Assembly (NCBI RefSeq): GCF_025060755.1
Contig: NZ_JANYUY010000039.1
Coordinates: forward strand, 1 to 64,000
Direction of reading: 5' to 3'
Length of the DNA: 64,000 nucleotides
Origin: Paenibacillus doosanensis
Lineage (GTDB): Bacteria > Bacillota > Bacilli > Paenibacillales > NBRC-103111
The notes below the pieces were generated by a model. The model did no database searches. It worked only from the letters and a program-made list of their open reading frames with translations, and was not told where the DNA came from. The position numbers and the translations under genes are program-made. Positions 54,959 to 64,000 of this stretch are shown piece by piece; position 1 is the stretch's first letter; each line of letters begins with the position of its first letter.

Positions 54959-56845
54959 TTAACCTCTAGCCGCTACCACTTGATTGTAATGCTCCAGATA
55001 CACCAGCAGAATCGAAATGTCCGCAGGAGTTACCCCGGAAATACGAGACGCCTGGCCGATGGAAATCGGGCGGATCTTCGTCAGCTTTTGTTTCGCTTCC
55101 GTTGCGATACCGTGAATGTCTTCATAGCGGATATCGTCGGGAATTTTCTTTTTCTCCATTTTGCGCAAACGATCCACCTGAGCGAGCTGCTTCTCGATAT
55201 AGCCGGTATACTTCACTTGGATTTCCACCTGCTCCATCTCTTCTTCCGTCAGCTCCACCGGTGCCGGCGACAACGCATGGATATGCGCGTAAGTGACTTC
55301 CGGACGGCGAAGCAGCGTGAGCAGATCGACCGAATTGCTCAGCTCCGCGCTGCCGAGCGAAGCCAGCATCTCCTGCGCCTCGACCGGTTTGATCTTGGTC
55401 GTCTTCAGGCGTTCGAGCTCCTCGGCAATATGCTGCTGCTTCAGCAGGAAGCGTTGGTAACGTTCTTCCTTGATCAGGCCGATCTCATGGCCGACCGGAG
55501 TCAAACGCTGATCCGCATTGTCATGTCTCAGCAGCAGACGGTATTCGGCGCGCGACGTGAGCAGACGGTACGGTTCATTCGTTCCTTTCGTCACCAGGTC
55601 GTCGATCAATACGCCGATGTATCCTTGCGAACGGTCCAGAATGACCGGCTCTTCTCCCTTCACTTTGCGCGCGGCGTTAATCCCGGCCATTACACCCTGG
55701 CCGGCCGCTTCTTCGTATCCGGAGGTGCCGTTGATTTGACCGGCCGTGAACAGCCGCTCTACCGCTTTTGTCTCCAGCGACGGCTTCAGCTGGGTAGGGA
55801 TGACGGCATCGTATTCGATTGCATAGCCGGTGCGCATCATTTCGACCTTTTCCAGACCGGGAATGGAGCGCAGAATGCTCAGCTGCACATCTTCCGGCAT
55901 ACTGGTGGATAGACCTTGCACATAATATTCCGATGTGTTGCGGCCTTCCGGCTCCAGGAAAATTTGATGCTTCGGCTTGTCGCTGAACCGCACGATCTTA
56001 TCTTCAATCGACGGGCAGTAACGCGGCCCCGTTCCTTCGATCGCCCCCGAGAACATCGGAGCGCGATGCAAGTTATCGTTAATGATGCGGTGCGTATCCT
56101 CCGAAGTGTACGTCAGCCAGCACGGAAGCTGATTCGGCACTTCCTCCGTCGTTTCGAAGGAGAAAAATTTTGGCTTTTCGTCCCCGGGCTGAATCACCGT
56201 TTTGCTGAAGTCGATCGTATCTTTGTGCACGCGCGGCGGCGTCCCCGTTTTGAATCGCACGAGCTCGAGTCCGTGCTCCTTCAGCGATTGCGACAATCTC
56301 ACCGCCGGCTGCTGGTTGTTCGGTCCGCTCTCGTACATCAGCTCGCCCATAATGATTTTGCCGCGCAAATACGTTCCGGTCGTAATGACGACGGCATCGG
56401 CCATATAGCGCGCGCCGGTTTTCGTAATGACGCCTTTGCAGACGCCGTCCTCGACGATCAGCTCTTCGACCATGCCTTGGCGAAGTGTCAGCTTCTCTTC
56501 TTTTTCCATCGTTTCCTTCATCATATGCTGATACAGAAATTTATCCGCTTGCGCGCGCAGCGCATGAACGGCAGGGCCTTTGCCCGTATTCAGCATCCGC
56601 ATTTGAATATACGTTTTATCGATATTGCGTCCCATTTCTCCGCCGAGCGCATCGATTTCCCGTACGACATGCCCTTTCGCCGGGCCGCCGATCGAAGGAT
56701 TGCACGGCATGAACGCCACCATATCCAGATTAATAGTGATCATTAGCGTTTCGCAGCCCATCCGGGCCGCGGCAAGCGCCGCTTCGCAGCCGGCATGGCC
56801 GGCGCCGACGACGATCACGTCGTATGTTCCTCCAACATAACTCAT
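54959..56845 (-). CDS. mnmG: tRNA uridine 5-carboxymethylaminomethyl enzyme MnmG
   Basis: 628 residues. FAD motif [19 protein letters not shown] (about 11-29), [17 protein letters not shown] and the C-terminal helical domain. With MnmE it modifies U34 of several tRNAs using methylene-THF. Expressed as mnmE-mnmG-rsmG. Confidence 0.97.
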   Translation of the reverse strand: MSYVGGTYDVIVVGAGHAGCEAALAAARMGCETLMITINLDMVAFMPCNPSIGGPAKGHVVREIDALGGEMGRNIDKTYIQMRMLNTGKGPAVHALRAQADKFLYQHMMKETMEKEEKLTLRQGMVEELIVEDGVCKGVITKTGARYMADAVVITTGTYLRGKIIMGELMYESGPNNQQPAVRLSQSLKEHGLELVRFKTGTPPRVHKDTIDFSKTVIQPGDEKPKFFSFETTEEVPNQLPCWLTYTSEDTHRIINDNLHRAPMFSGAIEGTGPRYCPSIEDKIVRFSDKPKHQIFLEPEGRNTSEYYVQGLSTSMPEDVQLSILRSIPGLEKVEMMRTGYAIEYDAVIPTQLKPSLETKAVERLFTAGQINGTSGYEEAAGQGVMAGINAARKVKGEEPVILDRSQGYIGVLIDDLVTKGTNEPYRLLTSRAEYRLLLRHDNADQRLTPVGHEIGLIKEERYQRFLLKQQHIAEELERLKTTKIKPVEAQEMLASLGSAELSNSVDLLTLLRRPEVTYAHIHALSPAPVELTEEEMEQVEIQVKYTGYIEKQLAQVDRLRKMEKKKIPDDIRYEDIHGIATEAKQKLTKIRPISIGQASRISGVTPADISILLVYLEHYNQVVAARG

Positions 56846-56881
56846 CGTTACAACTACCTCCTCGCTTATATCAAGCTTCTA

Positions 56882-58261
56882 TTATTTACCCAAACAAAAT
56901 TGGGAGAAAATTTGATCGATCAACGAATCTCCGACCGAATCGCCGATAATTTCGCCGAGATGCTCCCAAGCGTTGCGAATATCGATTTGGATCATATCGA
57001 TAGGAACGAATGCTTCAGCTGCCTGCAGCGCTTCGTCAAGAGAACTTTTGGCCTTTTTGAACAACGAAATATGACGCGCATTGCTCACATAAGTCAGATC
57101 ACTTGATTCTACCTGACCGCTGAAAAAAATACTAGCAATAGCTTTTTCCAAGTCGGCAATGCCCTGCTGTTCCAATAGCGACATCTTCACGACCCGCTCC
57201 GGACCGAACTCGCGAAGCAATACGTCCGTTTCGATCTGCTGAGGCAAATCCAGTTTATTCACGATCACGATCGTCTGCTTCTCCTTCAGCTGGGCGATCA
57301 GCTCCATCTCATCCTCCTGCAGCCGTTCCGCCCCGTTGAAAACAAGCAGAATTAAGTCGGCATCGGCCAAGGCGCTGCGCGATTTCTCCACGCCGATCTG
57401 TTCGACAACATCCGCCGTTTCGCGGATGCCCGCCGTATCCAGCAGCTTGAGCGGAATCCCGTTGACGTTGACGAATTCCTCGATGACATCGCGCGTCGTT
57501 CCGGGAATATCGGTAACAATGGCGCGATTGTCCTGCGCCAGCGTATTGAGCAGCGAAGACTTGCCTACGTTGGGTTTGCCGACGATCGCCGTCACGATCC
57601 CCTCGCGAAGAATCTTCCCCTGCTGGGCCGTAGCAAGCAGCCTTTCGATTTGCTCCATCGCCTTCACGCACTTATCTTTAATGAAAGCATTGGTCATCTC
57701 TTCGACATCATGCTCCGGGTAGTCGATGTTGACCTCGATATGGGCCATCAGCTCGACGAGCTCGTGCCGCAGCTCCTTAATCTTCTTCGACAAGCTTCCT
57801 TCCGATTGCTTCATCGCGATGCGCTGCGCCCGGTCCGACTTGGCCCGGATCACATCGATCACCGCTTCCGCCTGGGACAAATCGATACGCCCGTTGAGAA
57901 ACGCGCGCTTGGTGAATTCCCCCGGTTCGGCCAGACGCACCCCGTCTTGCTCCAGCAGAAGATCCAGCACTTTCTTCACCGAGACGAACCCGCCGTGACA
58001 GCTGACCTCGACCACATCCTCCGCCGTGAACGATCTCGGCCCTCTCATGAGGGTCACCAGCACTTCATCGATGCGGCTCTTCGTCGCCGGATCTTGAATA
58101 TGCCCGTAATGAACGGTATGCGTAGGCACCTCGGCCAGCTTGCTTTTCCCTGTAAAAATACGCTCCACTGCAGCCACGGCTCCGTCTCCGCTGACGCGGA
58201 TGATCGCAATGCCCCCTTCGCCGAGCGGAGTGGAAATCGCTGCGATAGTATCTTGTATCAT
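56882..58261 (-). CDS. mnmE: tRNA modification GTPase MnmE
   Basis: 459 residues: N-terminal folate-binding domain, helical middle, G domain with [15 protein letters not shown] (about 228-242), [17 protein letters not shown], and the C-terminal catalytic Cys in FCLGK (final residues). Partner of MnmG. Confidence 0.97.
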   Translation of the reverse strand: MIQDTIAAISTPLGEGGIAIIRVSGDGAVAAVERIFTGKSKLAEVPTHTVHYGHIQDPATKSRIDEVLVTLMRGPRSFTAEDVVEVSCHGGFVSVKKVLDLLLEQDGVRLAEPGEFTKRAFLNGRIDLSQAEAVIDVIRAKSDRAQRIAMKQSEGSLSKKIKELRHELVELMAHIEVNIDYPEHDVEEMTNAFIKDKCVKAMEQIERLLATAQQGKILREGIVTAIVGKPNVGKSSLLNTLAQDNRAIVTDIPGTTRDVIEEFVNVNGIPLKLLDTAGIRETADVVEQIGVEKSRSALADADLILLVFNGAERLQEDEMELIAQLKEKQTIVIVNKLDLPQQIETDVLLREFGPERVVKMSLLEQQGIADLEKAIASIFFSGQVESSDLTYVSNARHISLFKKAKSSLDEALQAAEAFVPIDMIQIDIRNAWEHLGEIIGDSVGDSLIDQIFSQFCLGK

Positions 58262-58456
58262 ATTAACTCCAACCTCTCAAGCCTGAAATTACGGCTTCTT
58301 TCACCAACCGAAACGAAGGCATATATTTATTAGAAGAACGGTGACGTTCTGCGCAGCCTCCTCCCGGGGTGCGTTCTCACCGCTTAGAAAAGACCGCTCT
58401 ACTGAAAAAAAGCAATGAGTCATAACGATGACATCATTGCAGCGATTGCGATCATT

Positions 58457-59074
58457 TTATCTGGACACAATAACGACTCTCCGGTTCGGCTCCTCGCCTC
58501 TGCTGAACGTCCGCACTTTGGCGTGATCCTGCAGCTTGGCGTGAATTACTTTACGCTCCTGCGGCGACATCGGTTCCAATACGACTTCCTTCTTGGTCCG
58601 GATCACCCGGTCGGCCAGGCGGTCGGCCAAATCCTCCAGCGTCTTTTTGCGCCGTTCGCGGAACTGCTCCGCATCGAGTACGATGCGCAGATGGGAGCTC
58701 GAATACCGGTTGGCCACGATATTGACGAGATACTGCAGCGCATCCAGCGTCTGCCCTCTGCGGCCGATCAGCATCCCGAGCTCCGAACCGAACAGATGCA
58801 GCTCCGGTCCGTCTTTGCCGTCCTTCTTCTCTATGCGAATTTGCAAACTCATTGTACGAGACACGTCTTCCAAAAAATGAATGGCTTCTTCGATGGCATC
58901 GGGAATCAGCTCCAGTTCAACTTTCGCATCCTTGGCGCCGATTAAGCCGAACAGCCCTTTAGAGGGCTGTTCCAACACTTGTATTTTGACCCGATCCTCG
59001 GTGGTATTCCATTGCTGAAGGCCATTCTTAACGGCTTCCTCAATCGACTTACCCGTAACCACTATTTTTTTCAT
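58457..59074 (-). CDS. jag: RNA-binding protein Jag (KhpB)
   Basis: 205 residues. Jag N-terminal domain (MKKIVVTGKSIEEAVKNGL), KH-II domain with GMLIGRRGQTLDALQYL (about 110-127) and R3H motif ERKVIHAKLQDHAKVRT. The start overlaps the yidC stop by 4 bp. RNA-binding regulator linked to cell elongation and sporulation. The gap 58262-58456 holds no recognised feature. Confidence 0.95.
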   Translation of the reverse strand: MKKIVVTGKSIEEAVKNGLQQWNTTEDRVKIQVLEQPSKGLFGLIGAKDAKVELELIPDAIEEAIHFLEDVSRTMSLQIRIEKKDGKDGPELHLFGSELGMLIGRRGQTLDALQYLVNIVANRYSSSHLRIVLDAEQFRERRKKTLEDLADRLADRVIRTKKEVVLEPMSPQERKVIHAKLQDHAKVRTFSRGEEPNRRVVIVSR

Positions 59075-59805
59075 TTCGACTGGCCCACCTTATTTTGAGA
59101 TCCACCATAAATAAAGTATGATTGTACAATCGTGAAAAGGTTACTGTATACCCAGTATAGCGGCAGCGCCGAGGCGAAATTCATTGCCATGACGAAGATC
59201 AATACCGGGAAAATAAACATAAGGCTTTGCATTTGCGGGTTCATTTGGGTTTTCATCATCTTCTGCTGGAAGAACGTCGTCAAAGCGGCGCATAACGGCA
59301 GAATGTAATAGGGATCTTTCGTTCCGAGCTGCATCCAGAGGAAGGAGTGCTCGCCGATGTGGTGATTGCGCATGATGGCATTATATAATGCGATCAGAAT
59401 AGGCATTTGCACGATAAGCGGGAAACAACCGGCCAGCGGATTGACGCCGTTACTTTGGAACAGCTTCATCGTCTCTTCCTGCTGCTTCTTCGGATCGTCT
59501 TTATACTTATCCTTAAGCTTCTTCAGTTCTGGCTGCAATTCCTGCATCCGCTTCGAGCTCTTGTACTGCTTCAGCGTAAGCGGTAATATAATCAATCGGA
59601 TAATAACTGTTACGACTAAAATGGACAATCCGTACTGTTCCCAAAGCTTTGCCGCGAACCAATCGAGTACTTCTGCCAAAGGACCGACAAAATACTTGTC
59701 CCACACCCCGTTATTCGGATCGATCGGTGTCGTCGCCGGAGTACAACCCGCTAGCACCAGGAACAATAGTAAAAGCGGTAAATACGTAGCAAGTCGACGC
59801 GTCAA
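59071..59805 (-). CDS. yidC: Membrane protein insertase YidC (SpoIIIJ)
   Basis: 244 residues from TTG 59805, eight bases after GGAGG. Lipoprotein signal with LVLAGC (Cys about 20), then five transmembrane helices; the hydrophilic groove Arg sits in TVIIRLIILP (about 67). Inserts membrane proteins and is required for sporulation signalling in the SpoIIIJ branch. The operon rnpA-yidC-jag is standard. Confidence 0.96.
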   Translation of the reverse strand: MTRRLATYLPLLLLFLVLAGCTPATTPIDPNNGVWDKYFVGPLAEVLDWFAAKLWEQYGLSILVVTVIIRLIILPLTLKQYKSSKRMQELQPELKKLKDKYKDDPKKQQEETMKLFQSNGVNPLAGCFPLIVQMPILIALYNAIMRNHHIGEHSFLWMQLGTKDPYYILPLCAALTTFFQQKMMKTQMNPQMQSLMFIFPVLIFVMAMNFASALPLYWVYSNLFTIVQSYFIYGGSQNKVGQSK

Positions 59806-59882
59806 AATGATATCCTCCTAGATTAATCTTTTCCAATAATAAACTATATCATATCTTATCGTAAAAAAGAAATGAAATCGCC

Positions 59883-60242
59883 TTATTTTCGCGCCAACAG
59901 CGATGCTCGCTTGAACACATGGAGGATGCTCTTCTCCACCTCTTGATAAGTCAGCCCGACGACCGGCTTGCGGGCGATGAGAATAAAGTCGTAGCCGCCG
60001 GCAAATTTCGGCTTGTTCAGCCGCACGATCTCCTTCACGACCCGGCGAATCCGGTTGCGGACGACCGCGTTGCCGAGCTTCTTGCTGACCGAAATCCCGA
60101 GGCGAAACGACTCCTGCTGCGGGCGCGGATAATAATAGAGGACAAACTGGCGATTCGCCATCGATTTGCCGCCGCGGTACACCTTATCGAAATATTCTCT
60201 TTTCGTTAAGCGATTTTTCTTCTCCACGCGTGTTCTCTCCAT
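59883..60242 (-). CDS. rnpA: Ribonuclease P protein component
   Basis: 119 residues. RnpA signature RLGISVSKKLGNAVVRNRIRRVVKEI by position about 48-73 and KREYFDKVYRGGKS. It assists the catalytic RNA in tRNA 5' maturation. Between rpmH and yidC, with a terminator/attenuator hairpin upstream. Confidence 0.96.
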   Translation of the reverse strand: MERTRVEKKNRLTKREYFDKVYRGGKSMANRQFVLYYYPRPQQESFRLGISVSKKLGNAVVRNRIRRVVKEIVRLNKPKFAGGYDFILIARKPVVGLTYQEVEKSILHVFKRASLLARK

Positions 60243-60370
60243 CTTTAGACCGATCCGCCCGCCAAAACAATACTAGCCTGCGCCAAAACCGGTAATTTTA
60301 AACCCGTCTTCCCCGCTCTCCAGGACAATCGGCCGCTGCAAAGCGCCGGAGCTACAGGTCCGTATACAAC

Positions 60371-60400
60371 AAAAAAGACCACCTGACAGTGGTCTTTTGT
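60371..60400. terminator. Hairpin between rpmH and rnpA
   Basis: AAGACCAC (60375-60382) pairs with GTGGTCTT (60389-60396); A- and T-runs flank it on both sides, so it can terminate either way and probably adjusts the rpmH:rnpA ratio. Confidence 0.75.
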
Positions 60401-60401
60401 A

Positions 60402-60536
60402 TTATGCGCTCAATACTTTTCTTCCTTTAAGACGACGAGCAGCGAGTACTTTACGACCATTCTTCGTACTCATTCTCTTACGGAAGCCGTGAACCTTCTT
60501 ATGTTTTCTCACGTTCGGTTTGTATGTCGGTCTCAT
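60402..60536 (-). CDS. rpmH: Ribosomal protein bL34
   Basis: 44 residues: [20 protein letters not shown] then the basic [14 protein letters not shown] tail. Behind GGAGGTG. First leftward gene from oriC. Confidence 0.97.
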   Translation of the reverse strand: MRPTYKPNVRKHKKVHGFRKRMSTKNGRKVLAARRLKGRKVLSA

Positions 60537-60539
60537 TAA

Positions 60540-61051
60540 TATGCACCTCCCCAAAGGAATACCATTCCCAAAAATACCTTATAACATTAAAACATCTTAA
60601 AGCCCAAAAGTCAACTTCCCCCTCCGACAAAGTTTTGCCATGCTCCCGCCCGCATCCCGCCTGTGGATGATTCGCCAAAAAATCCCCTGTGAATAAAAAA
60701 AAGCGCTTATGCGCAGGTTTTGTCGAACTAATAACACCTTATAAACAATATCTTGTGTTGTTGATAAAAGTTGCACACAAGCTCTTGAAGATGTGGATAA
60801 ATCGAAACAATCCATTGATAATCACTGCATATTTTGTTATTATGATAATGCTTATCCTGTGGATAGAGAACGGTTATCAACTATTTTATCAACAGCCTGT
60901 GGATATCTTTGTGAACAATTTTCAGCCCCTCTGTATAATAAAACGTCGCATCTTCTGAATGATGTGGATATTTTACGACACGACCCGCATGATTTCTACA
61001 CCCGTATGGCTTTAGCCACACCGCTTATTTTTTTGAAGGAGTGAATACATT
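60540..61051. other. Origin of replication oriC, dnaA-upstream part
   Basis: AT-rich region with a DnaA-box cluster: TGTGGATAA (60792-60800), TGTGGATAG (60858-60866), TGTGGATAT (60898-60906 and 60963-60971), and weaker TGTGGATGA (60662) and TGTGAATAA (60688). Likely includes the dnaA promoter and autoregulation sites. AT-rich interior (about 60800-60900) is a candidate unwinding element. Confidence 0.9.
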
Positions 61052-62416
61052 GTGGAAAGCCATCCGAACGAGCAATGGCAGCAAGTTCTTTCCATTATTC
61101 AAACAAGGCTAAGTAAACCGAGCTTCGAAACCTGGTTTACATCCACAAAAGCCGTTGTTTTCAACGAGTCGAAAGTCGTCATCTGTGCACCGAACAATTT
61201 CGCCAGGGAATGGCTGGAGAACCGGTACACCAAGCTGATTAAAGATACGATCTTCGACTACCTTGGAAAGCCAGCGGAAGTGAAATTCATTATCGAGTCC
61301 GACGAAGATAAAGCAGTCGGCGCTCCCTCCTCCCTGCCGAACATCCCGGTGAAAGTCCAGTCCGCCGTCCCAGAAGAAACGTTCAGCCACATGATGAACC
61401 CGAAGTATACGTTTGACACATTCGTCATCGGTTCGGGCAATCGGTTTGCTCATGCGGCTTCTCTTGCTGTGGCCGAAGCGCCGGCGAAGGCTTATAATCC
61501 GCTGTTTTTATACGGAGGCGTGGGTCTCGGCAAGACGCACCTTATGCATGCGATCGGTCATTACGTGCTGGAGCATAATCCGAGCGCCAAGGTGCTGTAC
61601 ATCTCGTCCGAGAAATTCACGAACGAATTCATTAACGCGATCCGCGACAACCGGGGCGAGAGCTTCCGCAACAAATACCGCAACATCGACGTGCTGCTTA
61701 TAGATGATATTCAGTTTCTGGCCGGAAAAGAACAAACGCAGGAAGAATTTTTCCATACGTTTAATGCGCTGCACGAAGAACGCAAGCAGATTATTATATC
61801 CAGCGACCGCCCGCCGAAGGAAATTCCGACGCTGGAGGAACGGCTGCGCTCCCGGTTCGAATGGGGTCTGATCACCGACATTCAGCCGCCTGATCTGGAG
61901 ACGCGGATTGCGATTTTGCGCAAAAAGGCGAAGGCGGAGAACCTGGAAATACCGAACGAGGCGATGGTTTACATAGCCAACCAAATCGATACGAACATCC
62001 GGGAGCTCGAAGGCGCCCTCATTCGCGTCGTCGCCTATTCGTCGCTGATTAACGAGGACATTTCGTCGCATTTGGCGGCGGAAGCGCTGAAGGACATCAT
62101 CCCCAGCAGCCGGCCGAAGGTGATTACGATTCAGGATATTCAACAGAAGGTCGGGGAATTTTACGGGCTTAAGCTGGAGGATTTCAAGGCGCGAAAGCGC
62201 ACGAAGATGGTTGCATTTCCAAGGCAGATCGCGATGTATTTGGCCCGCGAAATGACCGATTTCTCTTTGCCCAAGATCGGCGAAGCGTTCGGCGGCCGCG
62301 ACCATACGACCGTCATTCACGCCCATGAGAAAATCTCGGAGGCGCTGAAGAACGATCAGGAATTATACAAGATTATTCAGAACTTGATGGAGAAAGTGAA
62401 AAACATAACGGTTTGA
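61052..62416 (+). CDS. dnaA: Chromosomal replication initiator DnaA
   Basis: 454 residues from GTG 61052, behind AAGGAG. Domain I (1-80), linker, AAA+ domain with Walker [14 protein letters not shown] (about 150-162), Walker [10 protein letters not shown], and domain IV HTH with [15 protein letters not shown] (about 412-426), the DnaA-box-binding signature. Confidence 0.98.
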   Translation: MESHPNEQWQQVLSIIQTRLSKPSFETWFTSTKAVVFNESKVVICAPNNFAREWLENRYTKLIKDTIFDYLGKPAEVKFIIESDEDKAVGAPSSLPNIPVKVQSAVPEETFSHMMNPKYTFDTFVIGSGNRFAHAASLAVAEAPAKAYNPLFLYGGVGLGKTHLMHAIGHYVLEHNPSAKVLYISSEKFTNEFINAIRDNRGESFRNKYRNIDVLLIDDIQFLAGKEQTQEEFFHTFNALHEERKQIIISSDRPPKEIPTLEERLRSRFEWGLITDIQPPDLETRIAILRKKAKAENLEIPNEAMVYIANQIDTNIRELEGALIRVVAYSSLINEDISSHLAAEALKDIIPSSRPKVITIQDIQQKVGEFYGLKLEDFKARKRTKMVAFPRQIAMYLAREMTDFSLPKIGEAFGGRDHTTVIHAHEKISEALKNDQELYKIIQNLMEKVKNITV

Positions 62417-62662
62417 TGAACAAAGCTACTTGATCGGACTTGCCTCCGATAAAGACTTATCCAGAGTCTTGGTGAGTAGCTTTTCGTTTCTGTATAACTA
62501 TAAGCCTATGCACAAACTATTCACATGTGGATAGGCTTTCGTTTTGGCGTTTTTTTGCACATATCCACATATCCCGGCCCCCTACTACTATTACTAATAA
62601 AAAAAAGGTATTATAGATGTATATGGCATCTCCATCATTTTCGTAACCATAGGAGTGACAAT
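62417..62662. other. Origin of replication oriC, dnaA-dnaN part
   Basis: DnaA boxes: TTATCCAGA (62457-62465), TGTGGATAG (62526-62534), and ATATCCACA (62561-62569), with AT-rich stretches. Bipartite oriC flanking dnaA is typical for Bacillales. Confidence 0.85.
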
Positions 62663-63805
62663 ATGAAGTTAACGATCCTGAAAGAAAATCTGAACGAATC
62701 CATTCAACACGTATCCAAAGCTATATCGAACAAGACGACCATTCCCATTTTGAGCGGGATCAAAATAGATGCAGATGCTACCGGAATGACGCTGACCGCC
62801 AGCGATACGGACATATCGATCCAAAGTTTTATCCCCGCGGAGAAAAACGAGCTTCATATCATTGAGCTGGAACGTCCCGGAAGCGTCGTGCTTTCATCCA
62901 AATTTTTCGTGGAAATCGTACGGAAGCTGCCGGCTCAAGTGGTAGAAATCGAAGTGAAGGATCACTTCCAAACGACCATTCGTTCGGGCTCCTCCGAAAT
63001 TCAGCTGGTCGGTCTCGATCCGGAGGAATATCCTACGCTTCCGAGCATCGAAGAAAACCGCCGCATCCAAATGCCGAGCGATCTGCTCAAAACGATGATC
63101 AAACAGACGTCGTTTGCCGTTTCCACGAATGAGTCGACGCCGATCTTGACCGGGATTTTGTGGACGATCGCCGACCGCAAGCTGAAGTTTACCGCATGTG
63201 ACCGGCACCGTCTCGGCAGCCGCGAAACGAATATCGAAGTGGACGCCGATTTTACGCTGCACAACGTATCGATATCGGGGAAAACGCTCAATGAGCTTTC
63301 CAAAATTTTGCCCGACCAAAATACATTGATCGACATTATTTTTGCCGAAAATCAGGTGTTGTTTAAACTGAGCTCCATTCTCTTCTATACCCGCATTTTG
63401 GACGGAACGTATCCGGACACGTCCAAGCTGATTCCCCAATCGTTTCAAACCGAGATGGTCATTAATTCCCAGCAACTGGCCGAAGCGATTGACCGGGCGT
63501 ATTTGCTTTCGCGGGAAGAGAAAACGAATATCGTTAAATTAATTATGCGCGAGGATCACACGATCGAGATTTCTTCGAGTTCCTCCGAACTCGGCAAAGT
63601 AACGGAGCAGCTCGAGGTGTCCAGCTTGACCGGGGAGCTGCTGCGGATTTCGTTTAACTCCAAATATATGCTCGATGCGCTGAAGGTGATGGACGGCGAT
63701 TTGATCCGCATCGGTTTTACCGGAGCGATGCAGCCGATCATTATCCGGCCGGAGGAAACTTCCAGCCTGCTGCAGCTGATTCTGCCTTACCGGACGACGA
63801 ACTGA
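62663..63805 (+). CDS. dnaN: DNA polymerase III beta subunit (sliding clamp)
   Basis: 380 residues from ATG 62663 (MKLTILKENLNESIQHVSKA), behind AGGAGTGAC; the frame to 62525 is upstream read-through. Three clamp domains, with SDTDISIQ and the C-terminal MDGDLIRIGFTGAMQPIIIRP and LILPYRT end. Confidence 0.97.
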   Translation: MKLTILKENLNESIQHVSKAISNKTTIPILSGIKIDADATGMTLTASDTDISIQSFIPAEKNELHIIELERPGSVVLSSKFFVEIVRKLPAQVVEIEVKDHFQTTIRSGSSEIQLVGLDPEEYPTLPSIEENRRIQMPSDLLKTMIKQTSFAVSTNESTPILTGILWTIADRKLKFTACDRHRLGSRETNIEVDADFTLHNVSISGKTLNELSKILPDQNTLIDIIFAENQVLFKLSSILFYTRILDGTYPDTSKLIPQSFQTEMVINSQQLAEAIDRAYLLSREEKTNIVKLIMREDHTIEISSSSSELGKVTEQLEVSSLTGELLRISFNSKYMLDALKVMDGDLIRIGFTGAMQPIIIRPEETSSLLQLILPYRTTN

Positions 63806-63904
63806 CGAGCGGTTTTTTAGAGGCGGAGCCGTTCCTTACGGAGACTAACGGCCGTGCGGGAGGAGCTTCGCCCATCTTCAAGCAAAAAGGGGGATCGAAT
63901 AACG

Positions 63905-64000
63905 ATGAAGACGATCCATATTCAAACGGAATATATTACGCTGGGCCAGTTTCTCAAGCTCGCGGACTGCATTTCAACGGGCGGTCAAGCCAAAAGCTTT
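63905..64000 (+). CDS. yaaA: S4-domain protein YaaA, 5' part
   Basis: The first 32 codons, to the window end: MKTIHIQTEYITLGQFLKLA and the beginning of an S4 domain (STGGQAKSF). Follows dnaN and should precede recF. GGGGGA upstream. Confidence 0.88.
   Translation, partial: MKTIHIQTEYITLGQFLKLADCISTGGQAKSF

Noticed and set aside
54905-55912. 335-codon + strand frame opposite rsmG and mnmG
   Set aside because: Antisense shadow.
58262-58456. Gene between mnmE and jag
   Set aside because: No open frame with a start signal.

Overview
This is the chromosomal replication-origin region of a low-GC, endospore-forming Gram-positive bacterium. Paenibacillus or a close relative fits best. The right part holds the Bacillales oriC neighbourhood in canonical order: rpmH and rnpA, then yidC/spoIIIJ, jag, mnmE, mnmG, rsmG, noc, soj, spo0J on one side, and dnaA, dnaN, yaaA on the other. 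Further left come yyaC, rpsF-ssb-rpsR, gdpP-rplI, dnaB, purA and the walRKHIJ cluster with htrA and rlmH. The spore genes and the composition point to Paenibacillaceae; this is inferred from family recognition, not from a search.

Layout. (1) 1-9.5 kb is an accessory zone of insertion sequences and broken genes: an IS1380-type end cutting a copper-amine-oxidase-stalk gene, two pieces of a WG-repeat gene flanking thiC with its TPP riboswitch, an IS110-family element with structured non-coding DNA, a second yidC-like gene cut short by a DDE element, and a complete IS1380-family element that has removed the start of an M28 peptidase gene. (2) 9.5-24.1 kb is mixed accessory DNA: phosphatase, alpha/beta hydrolase, DUF2239 gene with a two-operator promoter, remnants of TetR, S58 peptidase and LysR genes, a nucleoside salvage operon (deoD-nupC) with a frameshifted Mga-type regulator, a WYL regulator divergent from two GyrI-like genes, and a TetR/VOC pair sharing a 40-bp perfect palindrome. 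(3) 24.1-43.3 kb is core: rlmH, a CxxH/CxxC protein, frameshifted htrA, walJ-walI-walH-walK-walR, an M23 peptidase, purA, dnaB, rplI, gdpP, a DUF2232 gene, a MazG-like gene and a CBS-domain protein. (4) 43.3-60.5 kb is core: rpsR-ssb-rpsF, tRNA-Ser(CGA), DUF951, MscS, yyaC, a class-V aminotransferase, the soj-spo0J and noc partition genes with two parS sites, rsmG-mnmG-mnmE, jag-yidC, rnpA-rpmH. (5) 60.5-64 kb holds the two DnaA-box clusters of oriC around dnaA, then dnaN and the start of yaaA.

How it works together. Almost all core genes point away from oriC, co-oriented with replication. The right half couples initiation (dnaA, dnaN), segregation (soj, spo0J, noc, parS), membrane insertion (yidC, jag) and tRNA modification (mnmE, mnmG). 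The wal cluster controls cell-wall turnover, and gdpP sits near a candidate c-di-AMP-binding CBS protein. The least explained material is non-coding. A roughly 160-bp structured element occurs twice, each time directly after an intrinsic terminator. Tandem long hairpins separate dnaB from rplI. A 127-bp terminal-inverted-repeat element lies at 47.9 kb with a partial copy at 38.6 kb, and a candidate guide-RNA region flanks the IS110 transposase. No rRNA genes, prophage or CRISPR array were seen.
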